From Contendibacter sp031732755 (GTDB lineage Bacteria; Pseudomonadota; Gammaproteobacteria; Competibacterales; Competibacteraceae): DNA of 64,000 nt. Both the position numbers and the translations under genes were made by a program. Location: positions 1 to 64,000 of the forward strand of contig JAVMKI010000059.1 of NCBI GenBank assembly GCA_031732755.1. The letters run 5' to 3'. Positions 51,940 through 60,445 of this stretch are shown piece after piece (position 1 is the stretch's first letter; every line of letters starts with the position of its first letter). The notes beneath the pieces are model-generated. The model made no database searches. It had not been told where the DNA came from and was given only the letters and a program-made list of their open reading frames with translations.

Positions 51940-52560
51940 TCAGTCGGGCAGATGTTGCAGCCGCTCGGCCAGCCGGCCGAGCTCGGCCGCCGAGTTCGCG
52001 CCCAGCTTCGCCATAAGCTGCGCGCGTTGCAGCTTGACGGTACGTTCCGCGATCCCTAGCGCGTCGGCGATCTGCTTGTTGATCTGACCGGCGACGATCC
52101 GGTCGAAGACCGCGCGCTCGCGGGGGGTCAGCGCGGCGAAGGCCGCGCGCAGCCGCTTCGCCTCCGCGCGGGCCGCGCGCTGGGCCGCGTCGCGGTCGAG
52201 CGCGCGCTGGAGCGCCTCGAACAGGGCCTCGCGTTCGACCGGCTTGGTCAGAAAATCCACCGCGCCGGCTTTCATCGCCCGCACGCTGGCGGCCACGTCG
52301 GCGTAGCCGGTCAGAAAGACCACCGGCAACGGGCTGCCCTGGCACCGCAGGGCCGCTTGCAGGTCGAGACCCGATGGCCCTGGCATTCGCACGTCCAGCA
52401 GCACGCAGCCGGGACGATCCGGCGGCGGCCGCAACAGAAAATCACCCGTCGAGGCGTAGCCGCGCGCCTCAAAGCCGGCTGCGTCGAGCAACCGCAGCAG
52501 CGCGGTCCGCAGCGACTCGTCGTCATCGACGACGTGGATCAGGGGTGAAAGGGTGGTCAT
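51940..52560 (-). CDS. FixJ-family response regulator
   Basis: A 206-aa protein from ATG 52560. REC domain (~5-122; VDDDESLRTALL, LLDVRMPGPSG, FLTKPV) and a LuxR-type HTH (~138-200; LTPRERAVFDRIVAGQINKQ, then IADALGIAERTVKL). It activates transcription when phosphorylated. Its start overlaps the kinase stop by 4 bases, so it is the cognate regulator. Target unknown; sulfatase or porin genes nearby are candidates only by position. Confidence 0.9.
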   Translation of the reverse strand: MTTLSPLIHVVDDDESLRTALLRLLDAAGFEARGYASTGDFLLRPPPDRPGCVLLDVRMPGPSGLDLQAALRCQGSPLPVVFLTGYADVAASVRAMKAGAVDFLTKPVEREALFEALQRALDRDAAQRAARAEAKRLRAAFAALTPRERAVFDRIVAGQINKQIADALGIAERTVKLQRAQLMAKLGANSAAELGRLAERLQHLPD

Positions 52561-54437
52561 GCCGGCCCCAGCGAACCCGCGTCGCCGGCCACGGGCCATT
52601 CGGCCTGGAACACCGCGCCTTCGCCAAGACGGGATTCGGCCCGGATGCGGCCGCCATGGACCTCGACGAGGGTGCGGGCAATCGACAGCCCCAGCCCCAT
52701 GCCCCGGCGCTTGGTGCTGAAGAATGAATCGAACAGCTTCGGCAGGTGCTCGGGGGCGATGCCATGACCACGATCGCGTACCACGAGGATCACGCGGTCC
52801 GCGTCGCGTTCGACGGACACGGCGACCGTGCGCCGGGCCTCGGGCAGGCCGTTCACCGCATCCAGGGCGTTGAGCACCAGATTGAGGAGCACCTGCTGGA
52901 TTTGAACCCGGTCGCCGACCAGTGGAGCGGTGGTCGCGGCGGGTCGCACCTCGAGCGCCACCCCGCGCCGCCGCGCTTCGGGCTGTAGCACAGGCTCCAT
53001 TTCCCTGACGGCGCTGTTCAGATCGAAGGGTTGCCGTTCGACCGGTTGCCTGGCCAGCAACGCCCGCAGCCGCTGGATTACCACGCTGGCCCGCAGGTCG
53101 TCGCGGCGGATGTCGGCGAGAATCGCGCGCAGTTCGTCGCGCTGATCCGCGCCGGAGGCGAGCAGGAGATCGGCGGTGTCGGCGTTGCTCAGAATCGCGC
53201 CGAGCGGCTGGTTGATCTCGTGGGCGATCGCGCCCGTCAATTCCCCGGCGACCGCCAGCCGCGCCGCGTGCGCCAGTTCGAAGCGCTGTTGCTGTACGGC
53301 CAGATTGGCCAGGCGGCGACGGCGGCGTTCGACGAGGAGCCAGGCAATCAGCCCCGCTTGAAGCAAGAACACGGCGGCGGCCATGATCGCTTCGTTTCGG
53401 TGCGCCTCCAGAAACGTCGGTTCTTTGAACCGCACGATGGCGTCGCCCGGAATCGCGTTCGCGTCGATGTCCCAGCGGCGGACCTGCCGCCAGTCAACGT
53501 TCACGGTCGGGAGCATGATCTCCGGCAAGCGCAGCGCGGTGGGCGCGACGCCGGCGAGTAAAGCGTTCGCGATCTCTCCCGCCTGTCGTCCCATGGCCCC
53601 GAAATTCGGCATGGAGCCACCGACGATGCCGGTACCAATGAAGGTATCGAACGGTCCGTACACCGGCGCGGCGGCGGCGGCGGCCATGAGCCGGGCGGCT
53701 TCGCGAGGGGAGAACTGGCGACCCACGCCGTCCTCGAAATAGCCGGGCGTGAATACCACGGCGTCGCCGCCCAACTCGCTCAGCCGTTTCAATATCGCAT
53801 CAGTTGGCAGGCCGACAAGAAACTCGACTGTCACCCGGTCCTGGAATTGCGAGATTTCGCCGCGCAGCTTGGCTTCCCAGGCGTGATCCTGCGCGGAGGT
53901 ACCCGTCACCACCACCAGCCGCCGGGCCCGCGGATGCCAGCGCAGCGCCAGGTCGATGGTGCCCGGGAAATCGTATTCAATGGGGACGCCAACCACGTCG
54001 GCGGGCAGCGGCGGAAGCGATGACAGGAACGACCGGGCCACGGCCCCGTGGACCATCGGGATCCGTGGGAACAGCTCGGCGCGATGGCGGAGCAGGAAAT
54101 CGAGCGATTCTTCACCCGCAGCGACCAGGACACCCGGCGGCCGCCGGGCGTACTTCTCGTTCAGGAATAGGGCCAGGGCGCGAATGTAGGACGCACCGTC
54201 GAAGCGGGGATAATCGAGAAACTCGGCGCTCAGCTCGGTCGAATCGGCGAGTGTCTCGCGCAGGCCGGCTTCAAATTCAAGGTTCGCCGGCAACAGCCGA
54301 TGGTTGGAATACAGCACGAGGACGTGCCGGGTCTCCCCGGCCAGGGCGGCTGGCGCCAGCAGGAAACCACACGCGACCAAGAGCCATACAAGGGATGATC
54401 GGGCATTGGGGCTGGCAGTGGGCATCGTTACCGTCAT
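52557..54437 (-). CDS. Sensor histidine kinase with ABC-substrate-binding-like periplasmic domain
   Basis: A 626-aa protein from ATG 54437. Signal/anchor LVWLLVACGFLLAPAALA; a periplasmic ABC_sub_bind-type domain (~33-330; VLVLYSNHRLLPANLEFEAG; VFTPGYFEDGVG); one transmembrane helix (AIMAAAVFLLQAGLIAWLLV, ~340-360); then an H-box GAIAHEINQPLGAILSNADT with the phospho-accepting His. N and G boxes are VLLNLVLNALDAV, RDRGHGI and GMGLGLSIA. It should sense a small ligand and phosphorylate the FixJ-type partner downstream. No partner ligand can be read. Confidence 0.9.
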   Translation of the reverse strand: MTVTMPTASPNARSSLVWLLVACGFLLAPAALAGETRHVLVLYSNHRLLPANLEFEAGLRETLADSTELSAEFLDYPRFDGASYIRALALFLNEKYARRPPGVLVAAGEESLDFLLRHRAELFPRIPMVHGAVARSFLSSLPPLPADVVGVPIEYDFPGTIDLALRWHPRARRLVVVTGTSAQDHAWEAKLRGEISQFQDRVTVEFLVGLPTDAILKRLSELGGDAVVFTPGYFEDGVGRQFSPREAARLMAAAAAAPVYGPFDTFIGTGIVGGSMPNFGAMGRQAGEIANALLAGVAPTALRLPEIMLPTVNVDWRQVRRWDIDANAIPGDAIVRFKEPTFLEAHRNEAIMAAAVFLLQAGLIAWLLVERRRRRLANLAVQQQRFELAHAARLAVAGELTGAIAHEINQPLGAILSNADTADLLLASGADQRDELRAILADIRRDDLRASVVIQRLRALLARQPVERQPFDLNSAVREMEPVLQPEARRRGVALEVRPAATTAPLVGDRVQIQQVLLNLVLNALDAVNGLPEARRTVAVSVERDADRVILVVRDRGHGIAPEHLPKLFDSFFSTKRRGMGLGLSIARTLVEVHGGRIRAESRLGEGAVFQAEWPVAGDAGSLGPA

Positions 54438-54775
54438 TCCGTCGAAAACGCTGATAACAGCTTCGCTCTTATTGGGCCATATTCTGGCGCACGGGGGTTT
54501 GCAGGTCGATCCCCAAGGCAGCGCAATCGGCTGTGAAGTGGGGACGAATATAGAGCCTTTATCGCCCAAGACCAGCCCCTCGATGGCTTGAAGTGTTAGC
54601 CGCTAATCAGGTCGCCAGGGGCAGGGCTTTCAAGGTGCTCTCTCTGCTTTCCGTTGGGCCAGCTGCGTATTCCACGGGAAACTGGACACCGATTCCACGG
54701 GAAACTGGACACCTGAAGTAGCGAAGTAACGCGCGGGATAACTGTGGCACCCTGGTCTTTTGACTGGAGGCTGGG

Positions 54776-55851
54776 GTGGCGAACACGAGGTTATCCATGC
54801 GTAAAATCGAAGAAGTTTTGCGGCTGCATCATGCGGGTTGCCGCTCCAACCGGGAGATCGCGCAGGCGGTGCGGGTTTCGCCCACGACGGTGGCGGACTA
54901 CCTGCGGCGGGCGCGACAGGCCGGCTTGGGTTGGCCGCTGCCGGCGGATCTGACCGAGCGGGTCTTGGAAGCGGTCTTGTTTCCGCCGACGGTGGCCTCC
55001 CGCATCCGGCGACCGGAACCGGATTGGGCGGCGATACACCGCCAGGTGGGGCGCTGCGGCGTGACCTTGGAGTTGCTGTGGCAGGAATACCGGGAACAGC
55101 AGCCCACCGGCTATCAGTACAGCGCGTTTTGCCTGCACTACCGGGCGTTTGCCCGGCGCTTGCCGGTCACGTTACGTCAGAGCCACGCCCCGGGCGAGCG
55201 GCTGTTTGTCGACTACAGCGGCCAAATCGTTCCTGTCATTGACGCGATCACGGGCGAAGAACGGTCGGCCCAGATTTTTGTCGCCGTGCTGGGCGCGTCG
55301 AACTACACCTTCGTGGAAGCGACCTGGAGCCAAGGGTTGGCCGACTGGCTCGGCTCGCACGTGCGCTGCCTGGAGTTCTTGGGCGGCGTTCCCGAACTGC
55401 TGGTGCCGGACAACCTCAAAAGCGCGGTCAAGTCCCCCTCGCGCTACGAGCCGGATTTGAACCCCAGCTACGCCGAGCTGGCCGCGCACTACGGCGTGAC
55501 GGTGCTGCCGGCCCGCGCGCGCAAACCCCGCGACAAGGCCAAGGTCGAGGCCGGCGTGCTCTTGGCCCAGCGCTGGATCCTGGCCCGCTTGCGCCGCCGG
55601 CGCTTCTTCGGCCTCGACGAGCTCAACCGCGCCATCCAGCCCTTGTTGGCGGAACTCAACCACCGCCCCTTCAAGCGGCTGCCCGGCTCCCGGCAGAGCG
55701 CGTTCGAGACGCTGGACCGTCCCGCGCTCAAGCCCCTTCCGCCAACGCGCTACGAGTTCGCCGAGTGGAAACGGGCGGTGGTCGGCATCGACTATCACGT
55801 CGAACTGGGGCGGCATTATTACTCGGTGCCCTATCGCTACGTGTAGAGGAC
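54776..55851 (+). pseudogene. istA: istA transposase, 5' part (interrupted)
   Basis: N-terminal HTH (MRKIEEVLRLHHAGCRSNRE; AVRVSPTTVADYL) and an intact DDE core: FVDYSGQ, VPDNLK and KVEAGVLL supply Asp, Asp and Glu. The frame ends in a TAG three bases inside the small transposon (after YRY). Excising the insert with one 6-bp repeat would continue the protein as YARQPVDVR. GTG 54776 and ATG 54797 are alternative starts. Interrupted, so the IS is likely inactive in istA. Confidence 0.88.
55846..55851. repeat. Left 6-bp target-site duplication GCTACG
   Basis: GCTACG directly precedes the small transposon; the same six bases follow its right end at 56343-56348. Confidence 0.85.
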
Positions 55852-56342
55852 TGAAATCGAAAACGGTCAGGACTGCAATCAGCGCGATTTCAGGACTGAA
55901 TTAACTGCAACCATCGGCGCCGTCAGGACCACATTATCTGCAACTGAGACTGCAATTATCGCTGTAGGACTGAATTCATCGAGTCCGGGACCGAATTATT
56001 TGCAACTGAACGAGGGTCGTTGTTGGGCACATTCGTCGCTGTTCCTGATGGGTACACCCCAGCGAAGCAACCGATATGAGACAGTTTGGGTGTTTTATTA
56101 GGGTGGTTTTAGCTGATTTGAGCCGCTACCGTGCCAGGGTCTAGACCCTAATAAGACAAAGAACACCCTATCAGTGAGTTGCAAATAATGTGGTCCTGAC
56201 AGCAATGATTTCAGTCCCGCATGGATAATTGCAGTCTCAGTTGCAGTTAATCCGGTCCTGACACCGGCTACAGTTGCAAATAATGTGGTCCCAAAACTGC
56301 GCTGATTTCAGTCCTGACTGTTTTCGATTTCAGTCCTCTACA
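55852..56342. mobile_element. 491-bp non-autonomous element (MITE) inside istA
   Basis: Both ends begin TGTAGAGGACTGAAATC and match as inverted repeats for 44 bp with two mismatches (55852-55895 against 56299-56342). Inside each arm, units like GGACYGAATTA..TTGCAAC recur every ~20-25 bp, resembling repeated transposase-binding sites of TnsB/TniA-type elements. A further inverted pair (GGGTGTTTTATTAGGGT / ACCCTAATAAG..AACACCC) surrounds the middle. There is no transposase gene. The flanking GCTACG duplication shows insertion by transposition. The family is inference; the ends and duplication are directly seen. Confidence 0.85.
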
Positions 56343-56348
56343 GCTACG
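56343..56348. repeat. Right 6-bp target-site duplication GCTACG
   Basis: Second copy of the target duplication; its identity with the left copy restores the istA frame on precise excision. Confidence 0.85.
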
Positions 56349-56818
56349 CGCGCCAGCCGGTGGACGTGCGCGCCACCGCCGCCACCGTCGAAATCTTCCA
56401 CCGGGGCGAGCGCCTCGCCAGCCATCCGCGCTGCCGGCTGCCCGGCCGGCACACCACAACCGCCGCCCATCTGGCGCCGGCCCATCAGGCGGTGGCGGGT
56501 TGGAACGCCCCGCGGTTCCTGGCCTGGGCGGCCCAGATCGGTCCCGACACCCAAACCGTCATCGAGCGCGTCCTTCGGGCGCGCGCCCATCCCCAGCAGG
56601 GCTATCGCACCGCGCTGGGCATCTTGCGTCTGGCCAAGGCTTACGGCAACGAGCGCCTGGAAGCCGCCTGCCGGCGCGCCGCCCGGCTCCAGGCCCCGAC
56701 TTACCGCAGTCTCGCCTCGATCCTCAAGCACGGCCTGGACCGCCAGACCGCCGCGCCCCTTCAAGCCGCGTTGCCTCTCCAACACGATAACGTGCGCGGC
56801 CCGTCTTATTACCACTGA
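56345..56818 (+). pseudogene. istA: istA transposase, 3' part
   Basis: Continues IstA from YARQPVDVRATAATVEIFHR through RTALGILRLAKAYGNERLEA to the family-typical end (LPLQHDNVRGPSYYH). It has no start codon of its own in a natural place. With the 5' part it makes an IstA of about 515 residues, normal for IS21. Confidence 0.85.
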
Positions 56819-56831
56819 GAGGAACCTCCCG

Positions 56832-57587
56832 ATGCTCCACCATCCCACCGGCGAACGCCTGGCCCAACTTCGGTTGTTCGGCATGGTCCACGCCTTGGCC
56901 GAACAGGCTCAAACCCCCGACCTCCACGCCCTGACCTTCGAAGACCGGCTGGGCTTGCTGGTCGACCGCGAGATCGCCGAGCGACAGAACCGGCAGCTTC
57001 ACCACCGCCTGCGGCAAGCCCGCCTCAAGCAGGCCGCCGCCGCCGAGGATATCGACTACCGTCACCCGCGCGGCCTGGATCGGGCCTTGGTGCGCCGGCT
57101 CCTCGTGGGCGATTGGGTCCGCGCCCGCCAGAACGTGCTGGTCACCGGCCCCACCGGCGTCGGCAAAACCTATCTCGCCTGCGCCCTGGCCAACGCCGCC
57201 TGCCGCCAGGGCCATACCGCCCTTTATCAGCGCTTACCCCGCTTGTTCGAGGAACTCACCCTCGCCCGCGCCGATGGCCGCTATCTTAAATGGGTGGCGA
57301 CCCTGGCCAAGGTCGAGGTCCTCGTCCTCGACGACTGGGGCCTGGCGCCGCTCGACGATGAACGCCGCCGCGACCTGCTCGAAATCCTCGACGAGCGCTA
57401 TCAAACCCGCTCCACCGTGGTCGCCAGCCAACTGCCCGTCTCCCACTGGCATGACGCCCTGGGCAACCCAACCTTGGCCGACGCCATCCTCGACCGCTTG
57501 GTCCACCACGCCCATCCGCTCGCTCTGACCGGCGAGTCCTTACGAAAACGCCAGCCAACATTGACGGAGGAACCCGCCCAGGAGTAA
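56832..57587 (+). CDS. istB: IstB helper ATPase of IS21
   Basis: A 251-aa AAA+ ATPase. The IstB N-terminal domain (MLHHPTGERLAQLRLFGMVH) is followed by Walker A VTGPTGVGKTYLACALANAA (~102-121), Walker B VLVLDDWGLAPLDD (~161-174) and the C-terminal lid. IstB stimulates IstA strand transfer. It starts 13 bases after istA, in intact form. Confidence 0.92.
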   Translation: MLHHPTGERLAQLRLFGMVHALAEQAQTPDLHALTFEDRLGLLVDREIAERQNRQLHHRLRQARLKQAAAAEDIDYRHPRGLDRALVRRLLVGDWVRARQNVLVTGPTGVGKTYLACALANAACRQGHTALYQRLPRLFEELTLARADGRYLKWVATLAKVEVLVLDDWGLAPLDDERRRDLLEILDERYQTRSTVVASQLPVSHWHDALGNPTLADAILDRLVHHAHPLALTGESLRKRQPTLTEEPAQE

Positions 57588-57668
57588 ACCATTTCCACCC
57601 CGCGCGTCGCTTCGCTCCGACTGTCCACTTTGCCGTGGAACAGCCGTCCACTTTGCGTGGAATACGCA

Positions 57669-57838
57669 ATGGAGAGAGTTACCGTAGTCCCAAACCCCTG
57701 CCGCCACCGGCCCCACCCCCGGTTGCGAAAGGCGTCAAAAGCAGCCATTCTTGAGGGCGTTCGAACCCCTGATTTCGGCACGTTGTGGTGGCGCCATTAC
57801 GGCGAAAATCGCCGGCGCCATTACGCCGCAAATTGACA
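57669..57838 (-). mobile_element. Terminal remnant of a second IS21-like element
   Basis: On the minus strand the sequence beginning TGTCAATTTGCGGCG (57838) has two copies of GGCGCCATTACG-CG (57790-57804 and 57814-57828), 24 bp apart, the layout of an IS21-type end. It replaces the C-terminal part of the GNAT gene after residue 92 and is itself cut by the complete IS21 at 57668. No coding part survives. Confidence 0.55.
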
Positions 57839-58110
57839 CCCGGAATCGGAAAGCGCGGCAGTCGGTCCAGTTCGGGCCGCCGGGCGACCGACGCCCGGTC
57901 GACGCTGACCGTCGCCAGGCTGAAATACCCGGCCAGCCGCGGCGTTCCCATTGCCGTATCGAGGGCCAGATACGTTCGGGCCAATAAATCCTTCTCGGCG
58001 TGGCGCAAGGCGTACCGCTGGAGGTAGTCGACGAGCGACGCCTGGGGATTTTGGAAGTCGGCCAGCAGGGGGCGATGGGATCGGTTCAGCGGTTCGAGGC
58101 GCAGCGTCAT
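57835..58110 (-). pseudogene. GNAT acetyltransferase, truncated by an IS end
   Basis: From ATG 58110 the first ~92 residues (MTLRLEPLNRSHRPLLADFQ; LDTAMGTPRLAGYFSLATVS; LDRLPRFPIPGV) match the N-terminal half of TacT-like GNAT toxins. After Val92 the sequence is the IS-like end, and the acetyl-CoA loop and C-terminus are lost. It follows the 132-aa gene with 3 bases between, like a TA pair. Not functional as an acetyltransferase. Confidence 0.75.
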
Positions 58111-58113
58111 GAC

Positions 58114-58512
58114 TCACGCCGCCGGCGGCCAATGCAGGGCCGGCGGCCGGCGGTCCGCCCGCGCCAGGTTCGCCAGCGCCGCGCGCAGGGCGGGGGGTGG
58201 ATCGAAACCACCATCGAGCACGGCGGCCAGGCGGCGGATTTCGGCGTCGCTCAGCGCCAGCCGCGCGCCGACCGGCCGCTCGACCGGGGTGCGCAGTCGT
58301 TCCAGGGCCGGATGCACCAAGGGTTCGCTTTCGCCGTCGCGGCGCGCTTCGATGGTCCGCCCGAGCTCGGCCTGCCGCGCGACCCAGCCGGCGATGGCCG
58401 CCATCTCGCGCAACAGCTCGGCCTTCTGGTTCGGTTCGAGGCCGAGCCGCGCGCGCAGCCGGTCGAGTTCGGCGTCGAGTACGGCGTTGGTCAGGGCTTG
58501 AAAGCGGGACAT
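58114..58512 (-). CDS. Uncharacterised partner of the GNAT gene, possible antitoxin
   Basis: A 132-aa helical protein (MSRFQALTNAVLDAELDRLR; LALSDAEIRRLAAVLDGGF), start ATG 58512 with AGGAGG. It is directly upstream of the GNAT remnant and directly downstream of a perfect 11-bp-arm inverted repeat, a layout typical of autoregulated toxin-antitoxin operons. It is not the usual ribbon-helix-helix DUF1778 antitoxin by sequence. I do not recognise the family. Confidence 0.55.
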   Translation of the reverse strand: MSRFQALTNAVLDAELDRLRARLGLEPNQKAELLREMAAIAGWVARQAELGRTIEARRDGESEPLVHPALERLRTPVERPVGARLALSDAEIRRLAAVLDGGFDPPPALRAALANLARADRRPPALHWPPAA

Positions 58513-58522
58513 GGGGCACCTC

Positions 58523-58548
58523 CTATTGAGTAAAATATTACTCAATAG
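58523..58548 (-). promoter_or_regulatory. Operator-like inverted repeat before the 132-aa gene
   Basis: CTATTGAGTAA-AATA-TTACTCAATAG: perfect 11-bp arms with a 4-bp spacer, 10 bp before the start codon and just upstream of the AGGAGG site. On the minus strand its centre reads TAATATTTTAC, a plausible -10 region, so binding here would block transcription. Confidence 0.7.
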
Positions 58549-58826
58549 AGAGGGGGCTGGCAAGCCGGGCGCTCGCCGGCCAACCGTCACCTTTCCATTC
58601 GGCCCATCGCCAGGTTGGCATCCGGTCATTCAAAAGGCAGCCGTCCGACTGGAGGCTACTGCCCCGCCGGTTCGAGCTGGAGTCCGCGCCGATCACGGCG
58701 CTGCTGAGGACGCTGATGACCCATCGGGTACGCGACCCGGACGACGATTCCACCTCGCCTGACCGGGGGAGTGGGTGTGCGCGGCCAAGACCACGCGGGT
58801 TGCCGAGTTGCTTAACCGATGAAGGA
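58549..58826. other. Intergenic stretch between the 132-aa gene and ardC
   Basis: 278 bp with no supported gene. It lies upstream of the 132-aa gene and downstream of ardC. The frames crossing it have no family features. A short plus-strand segment (58680-58720, ITALLRTLMTHRVRDPD-like) may be a gene remnant, but it is too short to name. Confidence 0.35.
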
Positions 58827-60077
58827 TCACCTCCCACCGAGAACAGGCCCATGCGCTCGCTCATTTGGCCGCGACTTGTTGATCAACGTCTTCTGAGGCA
58901 ACGCGGTGGTCACGGTAGGCGAAACCGGCATGGCCCCTGCCAAATCGCGGACCAACCGCCCCAGGTACCCCTCATCGTCGCCACGCCGGACGACCTCCCG
59001 CAGCGCCCCGCCGATCAGGCGCTGGTGGGCGATCAGGAGATCGTCAAAGGTGCGAATCGGCGCCGGAGAATCGGCGGTGGCGGGCATCCGCCCGTCGGGT
59101 TCCACCGACCCGGTCCGGGGCACGGCCACCCCCTGTTCCAACCGCAAGCGCGGATGCCGGTCCAGGATCAGATCGGCGATGGCCTGGGCATCCTTGGCCG
59201 CCCGGAAAATTTCCTTTCTGTCCTGGCGCAGCAGTTCCAGGTACATTGCCAGATAGGCGGCGTGCTCGTCCAGATCGTGCTGGCAGCCGAGTTCGGCATT
59301 GAGAAAGGCGCTGGCCAGTTCCGCGCGCAACTCCTCCCGAGCGTAGTCCGGCGCGCTCCGGTCGAAGGAGAACGGCCGGTTCAGTCGCCGTTCGTGCCCG
59401 GTCCAGTGCCCCAGTTCGTGAAAGGCCGTCCCGTAGTAGGCCGCGGCGCTGAGAAACCGCCCGCGCGGCGGCAGGACGATGCGGTCCTCGCTCGGCTGGT
59501 AGCAGGCGCGAGCGCCCCGGTGCTCGATCGCGGCGCCACTGCGCGCCAGCAGCGCCTCCAGGCGGGCTTCCGCGTCCCACGCCGCCTCCAGCGAGGGCTC
59601 CCCCGCGCCGTAGGCCTCCTCCAGCGTCGGCAGGCCCTCGATCTGCGAGGCGTGAAACACCGTCGAGCGCCGCAGCAGGGGCACGGTCCGGACCGCTTCA
59701 TCCCCCTCCCCCACCAGCGCTCCCAGGTCGTCCCGATCCTCCGGCCCGACCTCCAGCAGCTTGTAAAAACAAATCGGCGTTCCCCGTTCCCCCTGGCGCA
59801 CCTGCCAGCCGCGCGCTTCGGCTTGCCGGTAGCTGCACCAGCGCGGATCGCCGAACAACATGGACAATGGTAGTAACAGCAACACGTTGATACCGTGATA
59901 GGGCTGGCCGGTCGCGGCGTTGACCGGCAAGGCGGGCACGCCGGGGAGTCGAGGCGTGGTCCAGGGCTTCCGCCACGGCGCGGCGCCGGCCTCGATCATG
60001 GCCACGATGCGATCGGTCACTTCCTGATAAAGATCGGGGTGGGAACCGCGCCCGCGACGGGTAGAAGCCGCCATCAC
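58827..60077 (-). CDS. ArdC-like antirestriction protein
   Basis: A 416-aa protein with an N-terminal ssDNA-binding ArdC domain (DLYQEVTDRIVAMIEAGAAP, ~15-34; GQPYHGINVLLL; FGDPRWCSYRQAEARGWQVR) and a C-terminal zincin-like metallopeptidase domain (FHELGHWTGHERRLNR, HExxH at ~217-221). ArdC proteins protect incoming plasmid DNA from host restriction. It is an intriguing companion to a Dpd island. It overlaps the upstream 123-aa gene by 4 bases. Confidence 0.85.
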   Translation of the reverse strand: MMAASTRRGRGSHPDLYQEVTDRIVAMIEAGAAPWRKPWTTPRLPGVPALPVNAATGQPYHGINVLLLLPLSMLFGDPRWCSYRQAEARGWQVRQGERGTPICFYKLLEVGPEDRDDLGALVGEGDEAVRTVPLLRRSTVFHASQIEGLPTLEEAYGAGEPSLEAAWDAEARLEALLARSGAAIEHRGARACYQPSEDRIVLPPRGRFLSAAAYYGTAFHELGHWTGHERRLNRPFSFDRSAPDYAREELRAELASAFLNAELGCQHDLDEHAAYLAMYLELLRQDRKEIFRAAKDAQAIADLILDRHPRLRLEQGVAVPRTGSVEPDGRMPATADSPAPIRTFDDLLIAHQRLIGGALREVVRRGDDEGYLGRLVRDLAGAMPVSPTVTTALPQKTLINKSRPNERAHGPVLGGR

Positions 60078-60445
60078 TCCTCCTCGCTCTCGTCCCAGGG
60101 CGACAAGCCCAGTTCCTCGATCTCGGTGGCGGTCAGGGGTTCGACGCCGCCGGCGAGCAGCAAGCAGGTGACTTCGTGGTAGAGGCGGAGCCGGGGCGTG
60201 TTGCCTTCGGCAGACCCAGGGAGTTGCTCCAGATCATCGCGGATGTCGCCGCGCAAGGCGGCTGCCACGCCGGATTCGCTCGACAGCGCTTCGATCAACC
60301 GCGCCAGGGTCAAGGTCTGGAGCCAGGCGTCGGGATCGAGCGACCCGGCCGGGGCGAGCTGGTCCACGATCCGCGCCAGCGCCGCGATCCGTTGCGGCCA
60401 GCGGTCGTTCCGGTCGGAGTCCGTCACGTCGTATGGGTCGGTCAT
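60074..60445 (-). CDS. Uncharacterised 123-aa protein upstream of ardC
   Basis: From ATG 60445 (MTDPYDVTDSDRNDRW). It is acidic and helical (IAALARIVDQLAPAGSLDPD; LTATEIEELGLSPWDESEEE). It overlaps ardC and the upstream 378-aa gene by 4 bases at each end, so the three are one translation-coupled operon. Function unknown. Confidence 0.6.
   Translation of the reverse strand: MTDPYDVTDSDRNDRWPQRIAALARIVDQLAPAGSLDPDAWLQTLTLARLIEALSSESGVAAALRGDIRDDLEQLPGSAEGNTPRLRLYHEVTCLLLAGGVEPLTATEIEELGLSPWDESEEE

Larger units (their letters stand above)
54664..57668 (+). mobile_element. IS21-family element, interrupted by a small transposon
   Basis: Ends are inverted: TGCGTATTCCACG... on the left (54664) and its reverse complement on the right (to 57668). 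Each end contains two copies of a ~19-bp unit (TTCCACGGGAAACTGGAC on the left; CCACGCAAAGTGGAC and CCACGGCAAAGTGGAC on the right), as in IS21. Without the 491-bp insert and the duplicated 6 bp, the element is ~2.5 kb, a usual IS21 size. No direct target repeat is visible at its borders, so it is probably old or was rearranged. Confidence 0.85.

Noticed and set aside
58538..58864. 108-aa minus-strand frame between ardC and the 132-aa gene
   Set aside because: No start signal and no family features; it overlaps the operator and the ardC end.
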